Positions 44,750 to 54,865 are shown, counted from the stretch's first letter. The stretch is 64,000 nucleotides of DNA from Nocardia fluminea (GCF_002846365.1 NZ_PJMW01000002.1:5332001-5396000); one strand, 5' to 3'. Notes: generated from the sequence alone by a model not told the origin. Program-made: numbers and translations.

Positions 44750-46362
44750 CGATGCCCGAACTCGACCTGGCGACACTGCACGAGGCGATCGCCGAGGCAC
44801 TCGCCGAGCAACCATGCGTGATCACTGCCCAGCGGACGTACAGCTGGCGCGAGACCACCGACCGCACGCGCAGGTTCGCCGCGGTGCTGCGGGCCAACGG
44901 GCTCGGCGGGCGCAAGCCCGTCGCCAACGCCTGGGAGACCGGTCAGGACCATCTCGGCCTCTACCTGTACAACGGTGCGGAGTACCTGGAGGGCGTGCTC
45001 GGCGCGCACAAGGCATCGGTCGCGCCGTTCAACATCAACTACCGCTACACGCCCACCGAGCTGGCGTACCTGTTGCGTGACGCGCAGGCGAAAGCAGTGC
45101 TGTTCGGCGGGTATTTCGCCGAGACCCTCGCGGCGGCTCTGACCGAGCTGGACCAAGCCCCGCTGCTGATCCAGGTCGACGACGGTAGCGGTGCCCAGCT
45201 CCTCGACGGCGCGCTGGACTACGAAACCGCGCTGGCCGCGGCCGATCCCGGACAGGGCGCCCCCGAATCCGGGCCGGAAGACCGCCACCTGCTCTACACC
45301 GGCGGCACCACCGGTATGCCGAAGGGCGTCATCTGGCGCGTGGGCGATCTCGTGGCCGGTCCACTCGGCGTCCGCAAGGCGGCGTCGGCGGAGGAGGTCG
45401 TCGAACGGGCACTGCGGATCCGCGGCCGGGTGCTTCCCGCGCCGCCGCTCATGCACGGCGCGGGGACCGGCATCGCCGTCGGCGGCTGGTTCTCCGGTGC
45501 GACCGTCGTCTTCCCGCCGAGTCCGGAACGGTTCGACGCCGGCGTGCTGCTCGACACCTGTGTACAGCACGAGGTCACCTCGATCGCCATCATCGGCGAC
45601 GCGTTCGGCGCGCCGATGGTCGCCGAGCTCCAGGCACGTCCGCGTGCCCTGCCCGCCTTGAAGCTCATCGTCAACAGCGGTGCCGCGCTGCGTGAGTCGC
45701 TCGAGGACCAACTGCGTGAGCTCATCCCCGGCGTGCGGATCAGCGACATGCTCGGCTCCTCCGAGACGGGTTTGCACGCCAAACGCGGCTCCGGCTCGAG
45801 CACTTTCTCGGCGCGCGGCAACACCGCGTTGATCGATGAAACCCGTACCCGCATAGTCGAACCCGGCAGCGAGGAGATCGGCTGGCTGGCCCAAGGTGGT
45901 GCCATTCCGATGGGCTACCTCGGTGATCCGGACAAGACCGCGGCGACCTTCGTCACCGTGGACGGCCGTCGTTTCTCGGTCCCCGGTGACCGCGCCCGCC
46001 TCACCGAGGCCGGCGAGTTCGAATTCCTCGGACGTGAGGCCACCACCATCAACACCGGTGGCGAGAAGGTCTTCGCCGAAGAAGTCGAGCAGGTGGTACG
46101 CGCACTTCCCGGCGTCGCCGACGCCGTGGTCGTCGGCCGGCCCAGCCAACGGTGGGGCCAGGAGGTCGTCGCGCTGTATCAACCCGCCGACGACACCGTC
46201 ACCACGGAGCAATTGCGCGACGGCTGTCGCGCAGCGCTGGCGGGCTACAAGATCCCCAAAGTCTTCCTTCGCGTCGACCGCGTCGGCCGGCACGCAAACG
46301 GCAAAGCCGATTACGCCTGGGCCAAGGCCGCCGCTGTTTCCCCCCCAGAGGAGCTGGCATGA
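44746..46362 (+). CDS. Acyl-CoA synthetase, FadD17/FadD19-like
   Basis: 538 residues. The ATP motif LLYTGGTTGMPKGVIWR has the TGGTTG form seen in mycobacterial FadD17/19 sterol-side-chain ligases, where most FadD have TSGTTG. The remaining motifs (MLGSSETG, PGDRARLTEAGEFEFLGR, and the C-terminal lysine in RHANGKADY) are complete. It activates a carboxylated substrate with CoA. The ATG at 44746 overlaps the DUF35 stop; the next gene overlaps its own stop. Confidence 0.93.
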   Translation: MTMPELDLATLHEAIAEALAEQPCVITAQRTYSWRETTDRTRRFAAVLRANGLGGRKPVANAWETGQDHLGLYLYNGAEYLEGVLGAHKASVAPFNINYRYTPTELAYLLRDAQAKAVLFGGYFAETLAAALTELDQAPLLIQVDDGSGAQLLDGALDYETALAAADPGQGAPESGPEDRHLLYTGGTTGMPKGVIWRVGDLVAGPLGVRKAASAEEVVERALRIRGRVLPAPPLMHGAGTGIAVGGWFSGATVVFPPSPERFDAGVLLDTCVQHEVTSIAIIGDAFGAPMVAELQARPRALPALKLIVNSGAALRESLEDQLRELIPGVRISDMLGSSETGLHAKRGSGSSTFSARGNTALIDETRTRIVEPGSEEIGWLAQGGAIPMGYLGDPDKTAATFVTVDGRRFSVPGDRARLTEAGEFEFLGREATTINTGGEKVFAEEVEQVVRALPGVADAVVVGRPSQRWGQEVVALYQPADDTVTTEQLRDGCRAALAGYKIPKVFLRVDRVGRHANGKADYAWAKAAAVSPPEELA

Positions 46363-47576
46363 TCACCACCGTCCCCGATTTCGGGAATCCCGACACCTAC
46401 CTACCGGGCTTTCCCTACGACGAGGTCGCCGCACTGCGCCGCGAGTCGCCGGTCGTGTGGGTCCCCGAACCGGCCACTGGTGACTTTCCCGGTGGCCCGG
46501 GCTTCTGGTACTTCACCAAGCACGCCGACGTCATGGCGGCGGGCAAGCGCCCCGAGGTGTTCAGCTCCTACGAGGGCGGGACCTGGGTCCGCGAGGTGTC
46601 CGCGGCCGAACTCGCGATCCAGCGTCAAGCCATGCTGAACATCGACCCCCCGATGCACACTCAGATGCGCAAGCTGATCAGCAAGGCGTTCACGCCGCGC
46701 GTGGTCAACGGCATGATGGAATCCATCAGCGCCCATGCCGACGCGATCGTCGACCGGCTCGGCGACGGTGGCGACATCGACTGGGTCCAGCAGGTCTCCT
46801 CCGAGCTGCCGCTGCTGGTGCTGGCCGATATCCTCGGTGTTCCCTCCGACGAACGACACCTGCTGTTCGACTGGACCAACCGCATGGTCGGCTTCGACGA
46901 TCCGGAAGCGGGGGACAAGAGGTCCTACGTCTCGGCGTTCCTCGAGCTGTTCGCCTATGCCCGCGCCCAGACGGCGGCCAAGCGTGCCGAACCGACCGGC
47001 GATGTGTGGAGTCTGGTGGTCAACGCCGAGGTCGATGGTCGCCGTCTCACCGACGACGAGTTGGACCGGTTCTTCCAGCTGTTGGTCATCGCGGGCAACG
47101 AGACCACGCGCAACATGCTCAACGGCGCGATCCTGCTGTTGTCGGAAAACCCCGAGCAGTTCCAGCTGCTGCGTGCGGACCCGAGCCTGATGCCGCAGGC
47201 CGTCGAAGAGGTGCTGCGCATGTACCCGCCCATCCTGCAGTTCCGGCGCACCTGCGTCGCGGACACCGAGGTCAGTGGACAGCAGATCAAGGCGGGCGAC
47301 AAAGTCGTGCTGTCCTACGCAGCCGCGAACCGAGATGAGACCGTCTTCGACAATCCCGACACCTTCGATATCACGCGCAAGACCAACCCGCACGTCTCCT
47401 TCGGGTTCGGGACGCACTTCTGCCTCGGCAGCGGTGTAGCCCGCCTGGAAGGGCGAGTGCTGCTGACCAAGCTGCTCGAACGCTTCAGCACCATCGAGGT
47501 CACCGGCCCGGCGGTGCGGCTGCGGTCCAACTTTGTCAACGGCATCACCGAACTGCCCGTGCGGCTGGCACGGTAA
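46359..47576 (+). CDS. Cytochrome P450, CYP125/CYP142-like
   Basis: 405 residues. The I-helix motif AGNETTRN (245-252) is the form found in steroid C26/27 hydroxylases CYP125 and CYP142, and the heme loop FGFGTHFCLGSG has Cys355 as ligand. Hallmarks such as MLNIDPPMHTQMRKLISKAF are typical of that group. Probable role: terminal oxidation of an alkyl or isoprenoid chain to the acid that the preceding ligase activates. ATGA overlap with the ligase. Confidence 0.92.
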   Translation: MITTVPDFGNPDTYLPGFPYDEVAALRRESPVVWVPEPATGDFPGGPGFWYFTKHADVMAAGKRPEVFSSYEGGTWVREVSAAELAIQRQAMLNIDPPMHTQMRKLISKAFTPRVVNGMMESISAHADAIVDRLGDGGDIDWVQQVSSELPLLVLADILGVPSDERHLLFDWTNRMVGFDDPEAGDKRSYVSAFLELFAYARAQTAAKRAEPTGDVWSLVVNAEVDGRRLTDDELDRFFQLLVIAGNETTRNMLNGAILLLSENPEQFQLLRADPSLMPQAVEEVLRMYPPILQFRRTCVADTEVSGQQIKAGDKVVLSYAAANRDETVFDNPDTFDITRKTNPHVSFGFGTHFCLGSGVARLEGRVLLTKLLERFSTIEVTGPAVRLRSNFVNGITELPVRLAR

Positions 47577-47587
47577 GGGGAATCGCA

Positions 47588-48736
47588 ATGAGTAATCTCT
47601 GGACCACGCCAGAACGCCAGGACCTGCGAAAGATGGTCGCCGATTTCACGATCCGTGAAATCGCCCCGAACATGGACCAGTGGGAGCGCGACGGCGAGCT
47701 GCCGCGCTCGCTGCACCAGAAGGCCGGCGCGCTCGGCCTGCTCGAACTGGCGTTTCCCGAATCCGTCGGTGGTGCGGGCGATTACATCGATCTCGCCATC
47801 CTGATCGAGGAACTGATCGGCAACGGTGGCAGCCCGGGTCTGTGCGGGTCGTTGCTGACGCACACCATCGCCGCGCCGCACATCGCCACCGCGGGTGATC
47901 CCGCGCAGGTGGTCGAGTATGTGCAGCCGACCCTGCGTGGCGCGAAGATCGGTTCCCTCGCGATCACCGAGCCGGGCACCGGCTCCGATGTGGCATCCGT
48001 GCGCACCACGGCAGTGCGCGACGGCGATCACTACATCGTCAACGGCGCCAAGACCTACATCACCTCCGGGACCCGTGCCGACTACGTGACCACTGTGGTT
48101 CGCACCGGTGATTCCGGCCATCGGGGATTGTCGCTGCTGATCGTCGACACCGATACTCCTGGATTCTCCGTCGGGCGCAAGCTCGAGAAGATGGGCTGTC
48201 TGTGCTCGGACACCGCCGAACTGCACTACGACAACGTGCGTGTGCCGGTGGCGAATCTGGTCGGTGCGGAGGGAACGGCTTTCGCGCAGTTGATGACTCG
48301 CCTCGACGGTGAACGACTCAACCTGGCGGTGCAGGGGTACGCGACCGCACAGCGCGCCTTCGATCTCACTCTTCCGTGGGTGCGCGAACGTGTCACCTTC
48401 GGTGAGCCGCTGGCGAATCGGCAGGTGATCCGGCACAAGCTCGCCGAGATGGCGCGACAGATCACCGTCGCCCGGGTCTACGTGCATGATGTGCTGACCC
48501 GCTACGTCGCAGGCGAATCCCTCGGCGCCGAGGTGCCGATGGCCAAGAACACCGCGGCCGACGCTTGCGAGTACGTCGTCAACGAGGCGGTGCAGATCTT
48601 CGGCGGCATGGGATATATCCGCGAGAACGAAGTCGAGCGTCTCTTCCGCGACGGCCGCCTGCTCAGCATCGGCGGCGGCGCGACGGAGATCATGAACGAG
48701 GTCATCGCGAAGTCCTTGCCTCTCGGGACCCGTTGA
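47588..48736 (+). CDS. Acyl-CoA dehydrogenase
   Basis: 382 residues. [14 protein letters not shown] is the FAD motif. The C-terminal [14 protein letters not shown] lacks Glu at the YEGT position used by short-chain enzymes, while [10 protein letters not shown] supplies a Glu in the isovaleryl-CoA-dehydrogenase position. That suggests a branched substrate. It lies 11 bp after the P450, with its stop overlapping the next start (TGATG). Confidence 0.93.
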   Translation: MSNLWTTPERQDLRKMVADFTIREIAPNMDQWERDGELPRSLHQKAGALGLLELAFPESVGGAGDYIDLAILIEELIGNGGSPGLCGSLLTHTIAAPHIATAGDPAQVVEYVQPTLRGAKIGSLAITEPGTGSDVASVRTTAVRDGDHYIVNGAKTYITSGTRADYVTTVVRTGDSGHRGLSLLIVDTDTPGFSVGRKLEKMGCLCSDTAELHYDNVRVPVANLVGAEGTAFAQLMTRLDGERLNLAVQGYATAQRAFDLTLPWVRERVTFGEPLANRQVIRHKLAEMARQITVARVYVHDVLTRYVAGESLGAEVPMAKNTAADACEYVVNEAVQIFGGMGYIRENEVERLFRDGRLLSIGGGATEIMNEVIAKSLPLGTR

Positions 48737-50544
48737 TGGGTCACTACCGGTCCAACGTCGGTGACCTCGAATTCACGCTGTTCGAGGTCTTCGGACTGGA
48801 CAAGATCCTCGCCACCGGCGCGTTCGGCGACCTCGACGGCGAGACGGTGCGCACCATGCTCACCGAGGCGGCCAAGCTGGCCGAGGGCCCGGTCGCCGAG
48901 GCGTTCGCCGACGCCGACCGCAACCCGCCGACGTTCGATCCCGCGACGCACACGGTGAGCATCCCGGAATCGTTCAAGCGGTCGCTGCGCGCTTGGCAGG
49001 ACGCCGAATGGTTCCGGGTTGGCCTGCGTGCGGAAGTGGGTGGGGTTCCCGCACCATCGATGGTGGCCTGGGCCATCACCGAATTCCTGCTCGGCGCACA
49101 GCCCGGCGTCTTCTTCTACCTGACCGGTCCCGCGTTCTCGGGCGTGCTGTACGGCATCGGCAACGAGGAACAGCAGCGGTGGGCCGAACTCGCGGTGGAG
49201 CGTGGCTGGGGCACCACTATGGTGCTGACCGAGCCCGACGCGGGCTCCGACGTCGGTGCCGCTCGGACCAAAGCGATCCCGCAGGAGGACGGTAGCTGGC
49301 ACCTCGAAGGTGTCAAGCGTTTCATCACCTCCGCGGACGCGGACGATCTCTTCGAGAACACCGTGCACCTGGTGTTGGCCCGGCCCGAAGGCGCGGGCGC
49401 GGGGACCAAGGGCTTGAGCCTGTTCTACGTCCCCAAGTTCCATTTCGACCCCGAAACGGGCGTGCTGGGCGATCGCAACGGAGTTTTCGTCACCGGCCTC
49501 GAACACAAGATGGGCCTGAAGGTTTCGGTAACGTGCGAGGTGACCCTGGGCGGGCACGGTACGCCGGCCAAGGGTTGGCTGGTCGGCGACACCCACAACG
49601 GCATCGCGCAGATGTTCCAGATCATCGAAACGGCCCGGATGATGGTGGGTACCAAGGCGATCGCGACGCTGTCCACCGGGTATCTCAACGCGCTGGACTA
49701 TGCCCGCAATCGCGTGCAGGGCGCGGATCTGACGGCCATGGCGGACAAGTCCGCACCCCGTGTGAGCATTTTGCGCCACCCCGATGTCCGGCGATCGCTC
49801 CTCATGCAGAAGGCATACGCCGAAGGATTGCGTGCGGTCTACCTGTTCACCGCCGCACATCAAGACATCGAAGCGGCGCGGGTCGTCTCGGGTGCCGATG
49901 CCGCGATGGCCGCTCGGGTCAACGACCTGATGCTGCCGATCGTGAAGGGTGTCGGCTCCGAACGCGCCTTCGCGATGCTCACCGAGTCGCTGCAAACCCT
50001 CGGCGGCTCGGGCTATCTGCAGGACTACCCGATCGAGCAGTATCTGCGAGACGCCAAGATCGACTCGCTCTATGAAGGCACCACCGCTATTCAGGCGCAG
50101 GACTTCTTCTTCCGGAAGATCTTGCGGGACAAGGGCGTCGCCTTCGAATTCGTGCTCGGCAAGATCACCGAGTTCGCGGCAGAGGTGCCGTTGCAGCTGG
50201 CTGCCGAAGCTGAGTCGGTGATTGGGGCGGCGGCCGATGTCCGGGCGATGGCCTCGATCATGACCGGATATGCCACCGATGCGGACCCGGCTGTGGTCTA
50301 TCGGGTCGGGCTCGGATCGGTGCGGTTTCTGATGGCTGTCGGCGACGTGGTGATCGGCTGGTTGCTGTTGCGCCAGGCGGTGGTGGCGCTGGCATCCGAC
50401 ACCGTCGATCCGGCTTACCGGTCGGGAAAGGTGGCGGTGGCGCGCTTCTTCGCTGCCGAGGTACTGCCCGGAATCGCGGTGACGCGCGGCGTTGTGGGGA
50501 GTCTCGATCATTCCGTGATGGATCTCGCTGATACGGCGTTCTGA
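48736..50544 (+). CDS. fadE5: FadE5-like long acyl-CoA dehydrogenase
   Basis: 602 residues, the size of mycobacterial FadE5 (about 611), and collinear with it from the start ([18 protein letters not shown]). The central block reads [19 protein letters not shown], and the catalytic segment [17 protein letters not shown] holds the Glu. The C-terminal extra domain (about 450-602) has [15 protein letters not shown] helices. FadE5 acts on a broad range of medium- to long-chain acyl-CoAs. It is the last gene of the operon from 42316. Confidence 0.95.
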   Translation: MGHYRSNVGDLEFTLFEVFGLDKILATGAFGDLDGETVRTMLTEAAKLAEGPVAEAFADADRNPPTFDPATHTVSIPESFKRSLRAWQDAEWFRVGLRAEVGGVPAPSMVAWAITEFLLGAQPGVFFYLTGPAFSGVLYGIGNEEQQRWAELAVERGWGTTMVLTEPDAGSDVGAARTKAIPQEDGSWHLEGVKRFITSADADDLFENTVHLVLARPEGAGAGTKGLSLFYVPKFHFDPETGVLGDRNGVFVTGLEHKMGLKVSVTCEVTLGGHGTPAKGWLVGDTHNGIAQMFQIIETARMMVGTKAIATLSTGYLNALDYARNRVQGADLTAMADKSAPRVSILRHPDVRRSLLMQKAYAEGLRAVYLFTAAHQDIEAARVVSGADAAMAARVNDLMLPIVKGVGSERAFAMLTESLQTLGGSGYLQDYPIEQYLRDAKIDSLYEGTTAIQAQDFFFRKILRDKGVAFEFVLGKITEFAAEVPLQLAAEAESVIGAAADVRAMASIMTGYATDADPAVVYRVGLGSVRFLMAVGDVVIGWLLLRQAVVALASDTVDPAYRSGKVAVARFFAAEVLPGIAVTRGVVGSLDHSVMDLADTAF

Positions 50545-50694
50545 CACTGCCCGTGGTCCCGCTCGGTCACTATCTGGCCATCGCCTGTTCGGCCGATACG
50601 TGCACCACCACATACAGCGGAGCACCGGTCAACTGCGCCAACATGATCGCGCGATAGGCGCGTTCCACGTGTAGCGGCAACCCACTTGGTTGTT

Positions 50695-50712
50695 AGACCG
50701 TACGGATGGTCA
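50695..50712 (+). promoter_or_regulatory. Distal operator before the DUF3068 gene
   Basis: AGACCGTACGGATGGTCA, one of two sites in the 363-bp gap 50545-50907. It is 78 bp upstream of the proximal site. The rest of the gap contains no gene that I can support. Confidence 0.7.
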
Positions 50713-50772
50713 ATAGATCACGTCGAAATAGGCTGTAATTCCCGAATTCGGCCGTGGATGACGCAGGAAAAC

Positions 50773-50790
50773 TGCCCATCCGTACGGTCA
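50773..50790 (+). promoter_or_regulatory. Proximal operator before the DUF3068 gene
   Basis: TGCCCATCCGTACGGTCA, with a strong right half (CCGTACGGTCA) and a poor left arm. It lies 118 bp upstream of the start. With the distal site it could support looping. Confidence 0.65.
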
Positions 50791-50907
50791 GTGTGATCTA
50801 CTGGAGCCCTGACTCACCTTGAGTCGCAGTTCACATGATGATGTGCGAACCGCATGGTCAGTTTGCCGCGGGTTGCGCGTACATCACCGTCCAGATGGCA
50901 GGACCCA

Positions 50908-51912
50908 ATGATGAAAATCCGCCGTTCGTCGCTCGCCTTGATAGCAGTGGGAGTGCTGTTGATCGCACTCGCCGGCGTTCTCCGATTCGCTGTGGTGCCC
51001 GGGCTGACCAAGCTGCCGGGCGACACCGACACCACCGCGCAGTACGAGGGCAAGGCCACTCTGCTCAATTCGGCGGCGCTGAAGAGCGGTGACACCGCGA
51101 ACGCGCTGATGACCAACGTGCCGATCATCGTCGACCGGCACATCTACGTGTCGTCGAGCACCGACGACGTTGCCGTGCTGCACGACGACGCCGTGATCAA
51201 CGGGCCGAACGGGCTCGAGATCGACCAGAATCGGACCTACGCACTCGACCGGACGACGCTCACCGAGGCGCCGGCGCCCGCGGGTACCCAGGTGGAAGCC
51301 CACACCGGACTGACCGTTGCCCTGCCGACGGATCCGCCTGCCGACGACTCGCAGCGCTACTGGGACTCGGGTACGCAGGCGACGGTTCCGCTGACCTTCC
51401 ATGGTTCGGAGACGATCCACGGGCGTGAGGTGAACCGTTACGAGGCCGATGCCAAGGGCGCGTTGAAGAACACATCGACGCTCAGCTCGCTGCCGCCCGC
51501 GCTGCCGAAGGCTCTGATCGAAAAATTGCTGCCGTCGTTGCCCACGGCCAGCCAGGAAGCACTGAGCGTAGCGCTGCCCACCTTGTCCGATCCGGTGCCG
51601 CTGGCTTACGCGTCGTCCAACAAGCTCAGCGTGGCCGTTGACAAGAAACTCGGGCTGCCGATCTCCGCGATCCAGCAGCAGAGGGTGATGGCCGGAGTGG
51701 AGGCCGGTGGCCAGCGTATCGACCTCCTGCCGGTCATGGCGCTCGACATCAAGTCCACGGACGCGTCCATTAAGGCGAGCGCCGACAGAGTGGCGTCGGC
51801 GGCCGGCAAGCTGCGCCTGGCGGCCGAATACCTCCCGGCCGGATTGGTGATTCTCGGCGTCATCGCCATTGTCATCGGGATCGTGCGACGTCGACCGACC
51901 TCCTCCGCGTAA
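50908..51912 (+). CDS. DUF3068 (PorA-family) membrane protein
   Basis: 334 residues. An N-terminal membrane segment (SSLALIAVGVLLIALAGVLRF) is followed by a large extracytoplasmic domain and a C-terminal membrane helix (AEYLPAGLVILGVIAIVIGIV) before a short basic tail. This two-helix layout is typical of DUF3068, an actinobacterial cell-envelope family without proven function. Two adjacent ATGs (50908, 50911) are possible; AGGA at 50900-50903 precedes them. It has two copies of the lipid operator upstream, so it probably works with the catabolic genes, perhaps in envelope passage of substrate. Confidence 0.87.
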   Translation: MMKIRRSSLALIAVGVLLIALAGVLRFAVVPGLTKLPGDTDTTAQYEGKATLLNSAALKSGDTANALMTNVPIIVDRHIYVSSSTDDVAVLHDDAVINGPNGLEIDQNRTYALDRTTLTEAPAPAGTQVEAHTGLTVALPTDPPADDSQRYWDSGTQATVPLTFHGSETIHGREVNRYEADAKGALKNTSTLSSLPPALPKALIEKLLPSLPTASQEALSVALPTLSDPVPLAYASSNKLSVAVDKKLGLPISAIQQQRVMAGVEAGGQRIDLLPVMALDIKSTDASIKASADRVASAAGKLRLAAEYLPAGLVILGVIAIVIGIVRRRPTSSA

Positions 51913-51921
51913 TCCGAAAAT

Positions 51922-51964
51922 CAGGTGCATGGGCCTGCCCGCAGCGGGCCGGCCCATGCACCTG
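51922..51964 (+). terminator. Large hairpin terminator after the DUF3068 gene
   Basis: CAGGTGCATGGGCC (51922-51935) pairs with GGCCCATGCACCTG (51951-51964); an inner GCCCG/CGGGC hairpin fills the loop. Confidence 0.8.
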
Positions 51965-51967
51965 TTG

Positions 51968-51996
51968 CGGTCGGCGGTGACGACCATCGCCGACCG
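51968..51996. repeat. Inverted repeat upstream of the histidine kinase
   Basis: CGGTCGGCG and CGCCGACCG are perfect 9-bp arms with an 11-bp centre, about 70 bp upstream of the kinase start. It could be an operator for the kinase operon or a second terminator; it is not the CGTACGG motif. Confidence 0.35.
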
Positions 51997-52064
51997 AAGA
52001 TCGAAGGGCATCGTTCGCGGACACTCGTGACTCGACGGTGCGTGTCAGGTAACGGGAGAGAACA

Positions 52065-54335
52065 GTGGTTATGCGCCTGCGTCGGACTGGTGCCGGTTTG
52101 TCGACGCCGAATCGTCTACCCAGTCTGCGAATGGGAATCCGGGCGCGGCTGCTGACGATCGTTCTGGTGACGAGCGTCGTCCTGCTCGCAGTCGGTGTGG
52201 GTAGCGCGGCCTACCTCGTGAAGTCCGGTCGGGAGACGCAGAATTGGGCTGACGTCGCCAGCCGCATTCTGGATCCGGCCGCCGCGATGATCGTCGCGTT
52301 CCAGGACGAGCGGCTGCGGTCGTTGCAGTATCTCGCCGGAGAGCCGGAATCGGGGCCTGAGCTCACCGCAGCTCGCGGACGTAGCGATGCCGCTATCGCG
52401 CAGGTGCAAGCTCTGCTCGAGTTGGGTGGGGAGATCAATCGGGGTGGCTCGGCCGATGAGATATCCAGCTATCACGAACTGTACGAAAAACTTCCAGTTC
52501 TGCGCGGTGCCATCGACTCCCGTCAGGCGTCGGGGCCGCAGGTGTTCGCGCATTTCGGAACAGCCATCGATAGTGCGCTGGATGCTGCGATGCTGGCGGT
52601 GCGTGTCGCGCCGGATGCCGAGATCGCCGTGGCGCTCGCCTACGCCATCGCGCCTTTGCGCACTGCGGCAGCTCTGGCTCGTGCTACCGCCCTGAGGTCG
52701 ATGATCGCCGCCGACCCGCGCGCGAAGGACAGTCGGCTTGCTGAGTTCGGCGACAACGTCGGTGAATTCCGTCGGGAGGCGGTGTACGCGATGTCGGTGT
52801 TGCGCGGCGAGCGGCTCACTGACCTGAAAAGTATTGTCCAGGGTTCTGATTGGCAGCTACTTTCCGAACTGGCCGACACCTTCCGTACCGCGCAGACCGG
52901 CACTGCTGCCGAGACGGGGCAGTGGGAGGCCGCGGCGAGCCGGGTGGGCCAGGCACTGATAGTGCTCTGGCAGGATCAAAGTCGCGATGCGCACGCACTC
53001 GCTGACGCGCGCGGGGATCGCACCGCGACCAATTCGCTGTACGCGGGCTCTGCGATGATCCTGGTGTCGGTGCTGGCCCTCCTCGTCGCCCTCACGATGG
53101 CGAATCAGGTTGTCGGCCGGATGAAACGGTTGCAGCGACATACTCTCGAGATGGCCGATAATCGGCTGCCCGATATTATGCGGCGCCTACGTGCGGGCGA
53201 GCAGGTGGATCCGGATCGGGAAATTGCTGGGCCGGACTTCGGAACCGACGAATTCGGCCAGGTGGCATCGGCTTTCGGTCGCGCACAGCTCGCCGCGGTA
53301 TCCGCCGCGGTCGCGGAAGCCAAGACCCGTGCGGGCGTGAACGCGGTGTTCCTCAATATCGCGCACCGCAGCCAGGTTGTCGTGCATCGCCAGCTGACCT
53401 TGCTCGACGAGGCCGAGCGGAACGAAGAGAATCCGGCGCACCTGGACATGCTGTTCCAGCTGGACCACCTCGCGACCCGTGCGCGCCGCAATGCCGAGAA
53501 CCTGATCATTCTCGGCGGCGCGCGGCCGGGTCGACGCTGGCGAAACCCGGTACCGCTGATAGACGTGGTTCGTGGCGCGGTGGGGGAAAGCCTGGATTAC
53601 ACCAGGATCCGCACCGGTCGGCTGCCTGAGGTACATATCTCCGGAAACGCGGTCGCGGATCTCATTCACGCGCTGGCCGAACTTCTGGACAATGCCACCG
53701 GGTTCTCGCCGCCGCAGTCGGACGTCTCGGTGACGGGCGCGATCGTCGGCCGCGGTGTCGTAGTCGAAATCGAGGACCAGGGTCTCGGAATGTCGGAAGC
53801 CGAATTCGGCGAACACAACGCTCTACTGGGCGACCCGCCCGACTTCAGCGTCGCGGCACTGACCGACGACATCCGGCTCGGCGTCTTCGTCGTCGCGAAA
53901 CTCGCGGCCAAGCACGGTATTTCAGTACGGCTGCGAGAGTCGGCTTACGGCGGTGTACAGGCCGTCCTGCTCATTCCTGCCCAACTGGTCACCGACATGG
54001 ACGAACCGATCCCCGTCGCGGGAATACGGCCTGCCATGCTCGCTCGAGTCGAGTCTGCACCGTTTACGCCGCATCATCGCGCGGTTGACCCGGCGCCGCT
54101 GCCGGCAGCGCCGCCCCGGCATCTCGCGCCGCTCGAGGCGGGGCCCCTTCCTGCGGCGTACATACAGCAGGGCGCCGCCCGCCCGGAGTTGCCGAAACGA
54201 CGTCGCCACACCGGCCACGTCGAATCGGTCGCGGAGATCGAGGCTCCGCCTAAGCGGTCCGCTGACCAGGCTCGCGACCGGATCGCCTCCGTCATGGATG
54301 CCACTCGCAAGGCGCGCCGGAACCCCGATCAATGA
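52065..54335 (+). CDS. CvnA-like sensor histidine kinase (conservon type)
   Basis: 756 residues: a first transmembrane helix at about 28-52, an extracytoplasmic helical sensor resembling the nitrate/nitrite-sensing fold (about 53-325), a second helix at about 326-350, a HAMP-like region, an atypical DHp helix (AHRSQVVVHRQLTLLDEAER), and an HATPase domain with N-box ELLDNATGFS and G1 EDQGLGM. A Pro-rich tail (about 650-756) follows. This is the layout of Streptomyces CvnA proteins, which act with roadblock and GTPase partners. The GTG at 52065 is preceded by GGGAGAG; an ATG at 52071 is an alternative. Confidence 0.9.
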   Translation: MVMRLRRTGAGLSTPNRLPSLRMGIRARLLTIVLVTSVVLLAVGVGSAAYLVKSGRETQNWADVASRILDPAAAMIVAFQDERLRSLQYLAGEPESGPELTAARGRSDAAIAQVQALLELGGEINRGGSADEISSYHELYEKLPVLRGAIDSRQASGPQVFAHFGTAIDSALDAAMLAVRVAPDAEIAVALAYAIAPLRTAAALARATALRSMIAADPRAKDSRLAEFGDNVGEFRREAVYAMSVLRGERLTDLKSIVQGSDWQLLSELADTFRTAQTGTAAETGQWEAAASRVGQALIVLWQDQSRDAHALADARGDRTATNSLYAGSAMILVSVLALLVALTMANQVVGRMKRLQRHTLEMADNRLPDIMRRLRAGEQVDPDREIAGPDFGTDEFGQVASAFGRAQLAAVSAAVAEAKTRAGVNAVFLNIAHRSQVVVHRQLTLLDEAERNEENPAHLDMLFQLDHLATRARRNAENLIILGGARPGRRWRNPVPLIDVVRGAVGESLDYTRIRTGRLPEVHISGNAVADLIHALAELLDNATGFSPPQSDVSVTGAIVGRGVVVEIEDQGLGMSEAEFGEHNALLGDPPDFSVAALTDDIRLGVFVVAKLAAKHGISVRLRESAYGGVQAVLLIPAQLVTDMDEPIPVAGIRPAMLARVESAPFTPHHRAVDPAPLPAAPPRHLAPLEAGPLPAAYIQQGAARPELPKRRRHTGHVESVAEIEAPPKRSADQARDRIASVMDATRKARRNPDQ

Positions 54336-54375
54336 ACCCGTACGTGCACAGATCCCTTCTCGACAAAGGATGATG

Positions 54376-54771
54376 ATGGCTGTCGCCACCGACCTCGACT
54401 GGCTGCTCGATGACATGGTCGCCCGGCTCCCCGGCGTCCGGTACGCCGTGGTTCTGTCCGCCGATGGGCTCCTCCTCGGCTGCTCCGCCGCCCTCGGCCG
54501 CGACGACGCCGAGCGCTTCTGCGCTATGGCGGCGGCGATGCACAGTTTGGCCCGTGGCGCGGGCCGTCAATTCGGCGTGGGTGGCGTCTGTCAGACCCTG
54601 ATCGAACTCGACCGAGGCGCCCTCTTCGTCACAGCGGCCGGCGCCAATGCCTGTCTCGCGCTACTCGCGGAGGACGACGCGGACCTCGCCATGGCGGCGT
54701 ACGAGGTCAACCGCACGGTGGATCGAGTCGGCGCCCACCTGTCGGCCTCCGCTCGTCGCGGAAACGGATAG
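54376..54771 (+). CDS. Roadblock/LC7-domain protein, CvnB-like
   Basis: 131 residues spanning one roadblock/LC7 domain (LDWLLDDMVARLPGVRYAVV, then LSADGLLLG). It is the partner of the CvnA-like kinase in conservons. Three successive ATGs occur (54370, 54373, 54376); AAAGGA at 54365-54370 gives normal spacing only to the last. In canonical conservons CvnC (DUF742) and the CvnD GTPase follow, but here the next gene belongs to the lipid regulon. Confidence 0.9.
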   Translation: MAVATDLDWLLDDMVARLPGVRYAVVLSADGLLLGCSAALGRDDAERFCAMAAAMHSLARGAGRQFGVGGVCQTLIELDRGALFVTAAGANACLALLAEDDADLAMAAYEVNRTVDRVGAHLSASARRGNG

Positions 54772-54797
54772 CGACCATGTTCCGCCCACGTGGTAAT

Positions 54798-54815
54798 TGA
54801 CTGTACGGGCGGTCA
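54798..54815 (+). promoter_or_regulatory. Operator and promoter of the alcohol dehydrogenase operon
   Basis: TGACTGTACGGGCGGTCA. TTGACT (54797-54802) forms the -35 and TATGCT 19 bp downstream (54822-54827) a -10. The start of the small ORF is at 54866. Confidence 0.82.
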
Positions 54816-54865
54816 GTGTCGTATGCTAGACCTCACAACAAGGGAAATCTCGAAAGCGGGAAGGT

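Noticed and set aside
48502..50625. A 707-codon open frame on the minus strand opposite the FadE5-like gene
   Set aside because: The plus-strand frame aligns over its full length with FadE5; the other is a GC-driven shadow.
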